From: Streptomyces sp. Root1304 | GTDB taxonomy: Bacteria; Actinomycetota; Actinomycetes; Streptomycetales; Streptomycetaceae | DNA: 64,000 bases | Reading direction: 5' to 3' | Assembly (NCBI RefSeq): GCF_001426405.1 | Contig: NZ_LMEP01000012.1 | Span: 696,707-760,706, forward strand | Shown: positions 60,593 through 64,000 of the stretch, piece by piece | Layout of the letters: each line of letters starts with the position of its first letter | Position numbering within the stretch: the first letter of the stretch is position 1 | The notes under the pieces: model-generated | What the model saw: the letters and a program-made list of their open reading frames with translations, nothing else | Told to the model about the DNA's origin: nothing | The model's database searches: none | Made by a program: the position numbers and the translations under genes

Positions 60593-61102
60593 TCAGGGGC
60601 GGCGGACCTCGAAGTGGAAGCAGCCGTACTCGACCGCGCGGACGTGCACCAGGGCGACCGCCGGGTCGGCGAAGGCTTCCGTGAGGGCGTCGTCGAAGCC
60701 CTCCGTGGTGGCCTCCGGGATCTCCAGGAGGCGGCCCCCGACGATCCGGCCCCTCGCGTCGTAGCGGCGCAGGGTGCGCAGCGCGCCCGCGCGGGCGAAG
60801 GGGTACGTCTCCGAGGGCGCCGGGCCGCCGCACTCCTCGGCGTGGACGAAGACCGGGCCCTGCTCGTCGTACGCGCCCGGCTCCGCCCCCGTCTCGGCGG
60901 CCCAGCGCCGCAGCGGCGCGTACGAGACGAGCGCGATCCGCTCCCCGGGGGCGGACAAGCGCAGGCAGCAGCGCAGCGGCGCCCCGCCCTCGGGGTCGGC
61001 GTACGGCGCGCAGGGCCGGCCGGCGTCGTCGGTGGCCCGCAGTTCGGCGAGCGCGGTGGGCGGGACGGGGCGGGCGGTGTGGATCGCGGTTCGAGTGCTC
61101 AT
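60593..61102 (-). CDS. DUF1203 family protein
   Basis: A 169-residue soluble protein matching DUF1203: LRCCLRLSAPGERIALVSYAP in the first half (paired Cys), then YDEQGPVFVHAEECGG, TLRRYDARGRIVGG and VHVRAVEYGCFHFEVRR at the end. Function of the family is unknown. A set of imperfect 18-bp repeats (about 61153-61205) lies in its upstream region. Confidence 0.85.
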   Translation of the reverse strand: MSTRTAIHTARPVPPTALAELRATDDAGRPCAPYADPEGGAPLRCCLRLSAPGERIALVSYAPLRRWAAETGAEPGAYDEQGPVFVHAEECGGPAPSETYPFARAGALRTLRRYDARGRIVGGRLLEIPEATTEGFDDALTEAFADPAVALVHVRAVEYGCFHFEVRRP

Positions 61103-61152
61103 ACGGCCAGGGTCGCGCCGTGCCGGTCGTGGCGCTGGCGCAATTCGGACGG

Positions 61153-61205
61153 GGTGGTCGGAGCCGGCGGGGTGGTCGGTGCCGGCCGGGTGGTCGGGGT
61201 GGTCC
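61153..61205. repeat. Three imperfect 18-bp tandem repeats
   Basis: GGGGTGGTCGGAGCCGGC, GGGGTGGTCGGTGCCGGC and CGGGTGGTCGGGGTGGTC follow one another directly upstream of the DUF1203 gene. Could be a multimeric regulator site or simple slippage. Confidence 0.55.
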
Positions 61206-61344
61206 CGTCGGGGAGGGCTGAGACGGCGGCGGTCATGGCGGACGGGATCTGTCCTATTTCGGTGTGAGGGTGGAGCCGTGGGCGGAGGTGCCGCGTGTGG
61301 TGTCCGCCCCGTACCCGCTACGACCGCTACGAACGGAGCATCCG

Positions 61345-61806
61345 ATGAGCCGTCACTTCCAGGTCACCTTCGACGCCCACGACCCCCGCGCCCTGTCCTC
61401 CTTCTGGCGGGAGGCCCTGGGCTATGTCCATCCCGCCCCGCCCGGGGTCGAACTGCCCGAGGGCGCCGACGTGTGGGCCGCCTGGGACGACTTCCTCGCG
61501 CGGATCGGCGTACCCGAGGAGCAGCGCAACGCGAAGTCGGCCATCGAGGACCCGGACGGCAACGGTGCGCGCGTGTTCTTCCAGCAGGTGCCGGAGGACA
61601 AGGCCGCCAAGAACCGGGTCCACCTCGACGTCCGGGCGGCGCCCGGGCTGGTCGGCGAGGAGCGGATGGCCGCCCTGGAGGCCGAGTGCGTGCGGCTCGT
61701 CGCGCTGGGCGCCGTACGGGTGCGGCGGTTCGAGCCCGAGCCGCCGCTGAGCGCCGGGTTCATCGTGATGACCGACCCCGAGGGCAACGAGTTCTGCCTC
61801 GACTGA
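61345..61806 (+). CDS. VOC-superfamily (glyoxalase-like) protein
   Basis: A 153-residue protein with the glyoxalase/bleomycin-resistance fold of the glyoxalase_6 type: RHFQVTFDAHDPRALSSFWREALGY at the N-terminus (FDAHDPRALSSFW), KNRVHLDVRA in the middle and FIVMTDPEGNEFCLD at the C-terminus. Metal ligands would be His/Glu in HFQVTF, NRVHLD and NEFC. Substrate unknown. ATG 61345. Confidence 0.85.
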   Translation: MSRHFQVTFDAHDPRALSSFWREALGYVHPAPPGVELPEGADVWAAWDDFLARIGVPEEQRNAKSAIEDPDGNGARVFFQQVPEDKAAKNRVHLDVRAAPGLVGEERMAALEAECVRLVALGAVRVRRFEPEPPLSAGFIVMTDPEGNEFCLD

Positions 61807-61833
61807 CGCGGGCGGGCTCCGTCGGGGCCGTGG

Positions 61834-62268
61834 TCAGTCGAGGACCTCGATCCTCCAGAGGGGCTCGCGGTCGTCCGTACGGACGTAGACGCGCTTCGGG
61901 AGCAGCGAGCGGTCCTCGAACAGGTCGCGGCCCAGGGCCAGGCCGTTGCGGTCGATCAGATACGTCCCGTCCCGGAGGTCCGCGAGCGAGGTGATCGTGG
62001 TGGTCCCGTCGGCGTCGACGCGCTGGAGGCGCCAGACGGAGGCGGGGGAGCCGTCGGGGCGGACGACCGCCGGGGCGCGGTCGGTGCCCTCCGCGACGAC
62101 GGTGTCCTGCGTGCCCTTCGCGGTGAGGCGGAAGCCCTGGTCCTCCCGGGTGACCAGCCATTCCACCGCCCCGGCCGGGTCGACGAGGAAGCCGACCAGG
62201 GCTCCGTCCTCGATCCCGACCGGGGCGCCCTTCGCGTACAGCTTGACGACCTTGCCGGCGTTCGGCAT
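61834..62268 (-). CDS. Hypothetical protein, possible beta-trefoil (I66 inhibitor-like)
   Basis: A 144-residue soluble protein with a strong AGGAGGAG ribosome-binding site before ATG 62268. It reads as three beta-rich repeats (KGAPVGIEDGALVGFLVD; GFRLTAKGTQDTVVAEG; DGTYLIDRNGLALGRDLFED), ending SLLPKRVYVRTDDREPLWRIEVL. The last piece recalls Streptomyces I66-type serine protease inhibitors, a beta-trefoil family; this is a weak resemblance. No signal peptide. Confidence 0.7.
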   Translation of the reverse strand: MPNAGKVVKLYAKGAPVGIEDGALVGFLVDPAGAVEWLVTREDQGFRLTAKGTQDTVVAEGTDRAPAVVRPDGSPASVWRLQRVDADGTTTITSLADLRDGTYLIDRNGLALGRDLFEDRSLLPKRVYVRTDDREPLWRIEVLD

Positions 62269-62404
62269 CGCTCCTCCTTGGGTGGGTGCGGTTGCGGCAG
62301 CCGTCCGAGCCTGCCCGGACGGCCCTGCACGAGGGCGCCGAACACGCAGGTCATAGGCTGTGTGGCGCTGATAAGTCGTCAGGGAGGGGAAGGTTCCGCG
62401 CGTC

Positions 62405-63631
62405 GTGGAGCAGGATCGGGACGGTGGCAGAGGCCGTGACAGAGGTCGGGGCGAAGAGGCGAGCGGGGCTCGGGGCGGGGCTCCTGGTGGGGCCTCGTCC
62501 GGTGGGCGGCCGAGGGTTTCGCTGAGCAAGGACGCCGGGGCGGCGGGCGGGGCGGCCGGGGGCTCGGACCGCGTGCCGGGACCGGCGCGGCCCGCGGGGC
62601 CGGCCGGGTCCGGCGGGGAACGGTGGTGGCGGCAGCCCGGCTTCGTCGTCTTCTGTCTGTTCCTGATGCCGCCGGTCGGCATGGTGCTCGCCTGGCGGAC
62701 CCGGTGGTCGCCGGGCCGGAAGGTGCTCGCCACCGTGCTGTCGGGCGTCTGGTTCGTCGCCGTGGGCACCAGTGACTCGCCGGCGGACAAGCCCGCGGTC
62801 GCCGACGCGAAGCCGTCCCGGACGTTCCCGACGGGCTTCGCGCCGTACACCCCGCCCACGCCGACTCCGACGCCCACCGTGCGGCGGGTCGTCGCCGACT
62901 ACGCCGGGCAGAACCTGGAGACGGCGTCGCGCGCGGCGTACGAGGCCGGGTTCCGGACGCGGTCGCACGACGCGACCGAGGACGACAGGATGCAGCTCGT
63001 GGACGGCAACTGGAAGGTCTGCTTCCAGGAGCCGGCGGCGGGGGAGACGGTGACGGCCGAGAAGGGGCGGCGGAGCAGGATCGAGTTCGCCGTGGTCGAG
63101 AAGAGCAGCCCGTGCCCGGTGCGGGACGGTGCGGCCGTGGTGTTCCCCAAGGTGCCGGACGTCGTCGGCAAGACCTTCGCCAAGGGGTCGGCGGAGCTGC
63201 GCGCGGTGGGCCTCACGGAGATCCGGGGCAGGTCGGTGTACACCGACGTGGACCTGTCGGCGCGTCACGAGGACTGGCGGATCTGCTTCCAGGACCCCGA
63301 GGCGGGCGAGGACGTGGAGCGCCCCGCGTCCATGTCCGTACACCTCTCCCTGGCCCGCCCGGGCCTCGCGTGCCCGAGCAAGGACTACGCCCACCTGAAC
63401 CCGGACCCGGACCGCCACGGCACCGGCACGGGAAGCGGTTCCGGCACGGGAAGCGGCACCGGAACCGGCAGCGGCAGCGGTTCGGGAGGCTCCGACGACG
63501 GGGGCTCGGCGTACTACAAGAACTGCGACGCCGTCCGCGCCGCGGGCAGGGCCCCGATCTACCGAGGCCAGCCCGGCTACCGCTCGGGCCTCGACCGGGA
63601 CAACGACGGCAAGGCCTGCGACTGGTCGTGA
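62405..63631 (+). CDS. Membrane protein with two PASTA-like domains and an Excalibur domain
   Basis: About 408 residues. A Gly/Arg-rich N-terminus precedes two hydrophobic stretches (FVVFCLFLMPPVGMVLAW; VLATVLSGVWFVAVG), then a Pro/Thr linker. Two PASTA-like repeats follow, VRRVVADYAGQNLETASRAA and VFPKVPDVVGKTFAKGSAEL, each with a W.VCFQ/WRICFQ strand. After a Gly/Ser/Thr linker comes a C-terminal Excalibur motif, NCDAVRAAGRAPI and DRDNDGKACDWS, which binds calcium. It probably contacts peptidoglycan or calcium outside. GTG 62405 is uncertain. Confidence 0.8.
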   Translation: MEQDRDGGRGRDRGRGEEASGARGGAPGGASSGGRPRVSLSKDAGAAGGAAGGSDRVPGPARPAGPAGSGGERWWRQPGFVVFCLFLMPPVGMVLAWRTRWSPGRKVLATVLSGVWFVAVGTSDSPADKPAVADAKPSRTFPTGFAPYTPPTPTPTPTVRRVVADYAGQNLETASRAAYEAGFRTRSHDATEDDRMQLVDGNWKVCFQEPAAGETVTAEKGRRSRIEFAVVEKSSPCPVRDGAAVVFPKVPDVVGKTFAKGSAELRAVGLTEIRGRSVYTDVDLSARHEDWRICFQDPEAGEDVERPASMSVHLSLARPGLACPSKDYAHLNPDPDRHGTGTGSGSGTGSGTGTGSGSGSGGSDDGGSAYYKNCDAVRAAGRAPIYRGQPGYRSGLDRDNDGKACDWS

Positions 63632-63731
63632 CCGGGATGCGGCCACCGGCGAGCCGGTCCACGAGCGGGCCCTCGCGCCGCATGAGTCGGCCCGACTGCT
63701 GGCCCAGGTGGCCGAGTCCGTGCGCCGGTAG
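63630..63731 (+). pseudogene. Possible C-terminal gene remnant
   Basis: A 33-residue stretch without its own start, RDAATGEPVHERALAPHESA followed by RLLAQVAESVRR, ends at a TAG. Codon use looks coding, but the frame upstream runs inside the Excalibur gene. Either a truncated relic or chance. Confidence 0.25.
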
Positions 63732-63790
63732 GTGGCATGCGGGCGGCCCCGTTCCCCGGGGCGGGGCCGCGCGCGGTGTACCGGTGGGGC

Positions 63791-64000
63791 ATGACCCTTC
63801 CCGTGAAGCAGCTCAGCGACCCCGCCGTGCGCGCCTTCGTCGCCGCCCTCAACGCCGGTGACGAGGCCGCCCTCTTCGAGGCCCTCACCCCCGCCGCGAC
63901 CATGTCCGACGACGGCTCCGACCGCGATCTGCGGCAGTGGCTCGACCGTGAGGTGCTCGCCTCGCGCGGGCACATGGACGTCGAGTCCGAGGCGGACGGC
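63791..64000 (+). CDS. NTF2-like/SnoaL-fold protein, partial (runs off the window)
   Basis: Only the first 70 codons are present: MTLPVKQLSDPAVRAFVAAL, then NAGDEAALFEALTPAATMSD and DLRQWLDREVL. The pattern of a helix with F..ALNAGD followed by a short strand is typical of small NTF2-like proteins. ATG 63791 has a GGTGGGG-type ribosome-binding site just upstream. The 3' end lies beyond base 64,000. Confidence 0.65.
   Translation, partial: MTLPVKQLSDPAVRAFVAALNAGDEAALFEALTPAATMSDDGSDRDLRQWLDREVLASRGHMDVESEADG

Overview
This is a high-GC (about 70-75%) actinobacterial chromosome segment, most likely from Streptomyces. The indications are near-total G/C at third codon positions, many GTG/TTG starts, 4-bp stop/start overlaps, a whiJ-like XRE/DUF397/ATPase locus, an RNase H-phosphatase fusion, an iron box of the DmdR/IdeR type and an actinobacterial RNase P RNA. 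All calls come from reading the sequence and remembered families; no search was run.

Left part (1-6,030, minus strand): a cobalamin riboswitch leads a five-gene, tightly overlapping operon. It encodes a secreted alpha-toroid protein, a secreted membrane-anchored partner, an ECF T component, a double ECF ATPase and an ECF S component. This looks like a vitamin B12 importer with a two-piece transcobalamin-like surface receptor. Next come a metallo-beta-lactamase-fold hydrolase and, divergent from it across a palindrome, an aldehyde dehydrogenase-ferredoxin pair (6,095-8,944), followed by two paralogous lipoproteins.

10.4-21.1 kb: a KstR-like TetR regulator faces a GT4 glycosyltransferase, a methyltransferase and an alpha/alpha-toroid protein in one operon. 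A second small methyltransferase lies at 20.5 kb. Together these four resemble the methylmannose polysaccharide (MMP) gene set of mycobacteria. Interspersed are an F420-dependent LLM oxidoreductase, a cell-wall amidase and membrane or lipoproteins of unknown role.

21.2-35.7 kb is the accessory part. It holds a whiJ-like trio, a 1,647-residue polymorphic toxin (ricin lectin, very long Ala-rich coiled coil, Hint, RNase A-like CdiA-CT tip) with a tandem-duplicated immunity protein, recombinase and transposase remnants, a TipA-like regulator with a glycosyltransferase, and frameshifted genes.

35.8-49.9 kb: two lipid/steroid catabolism operons (fused acyl-CoA dehydrogenase and thiolase; MaoC hydratase, Zn-alcohol dehydrogenase and SDR) flank an MFS pump, a PadR-esterase pair and a DesK/DesR-ABC operon. 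Both catabolic operons carry a KstR-type box (TnnAACnnGTTnnA), as does the kstR intergenic region. Each also carries a second palindrome, CTGACGNNNCGTCAG (the 35.8-kb copy is a variant), which recurs at the LLM oxidoreductase. This points to a small sterol/lipid regulon under two regulators.

50-64 kb is mostly conserved housekeeping: a beta-propeller-like protein, an iron-regulated siderophore-binding protein, Nif3/zinc-ribbon/RNase H-phosphatase (the zinc-ribbon gene apparently starting at CTG), GNAT, KDPG-type aldolase, YaaA, RNB ribonuclease, rnpB with its terminator, DUF1203, a glyoxalase-like protein, a PASTA/Excalibur membrane protein and a partial NTF2-like gene cut by the window end.
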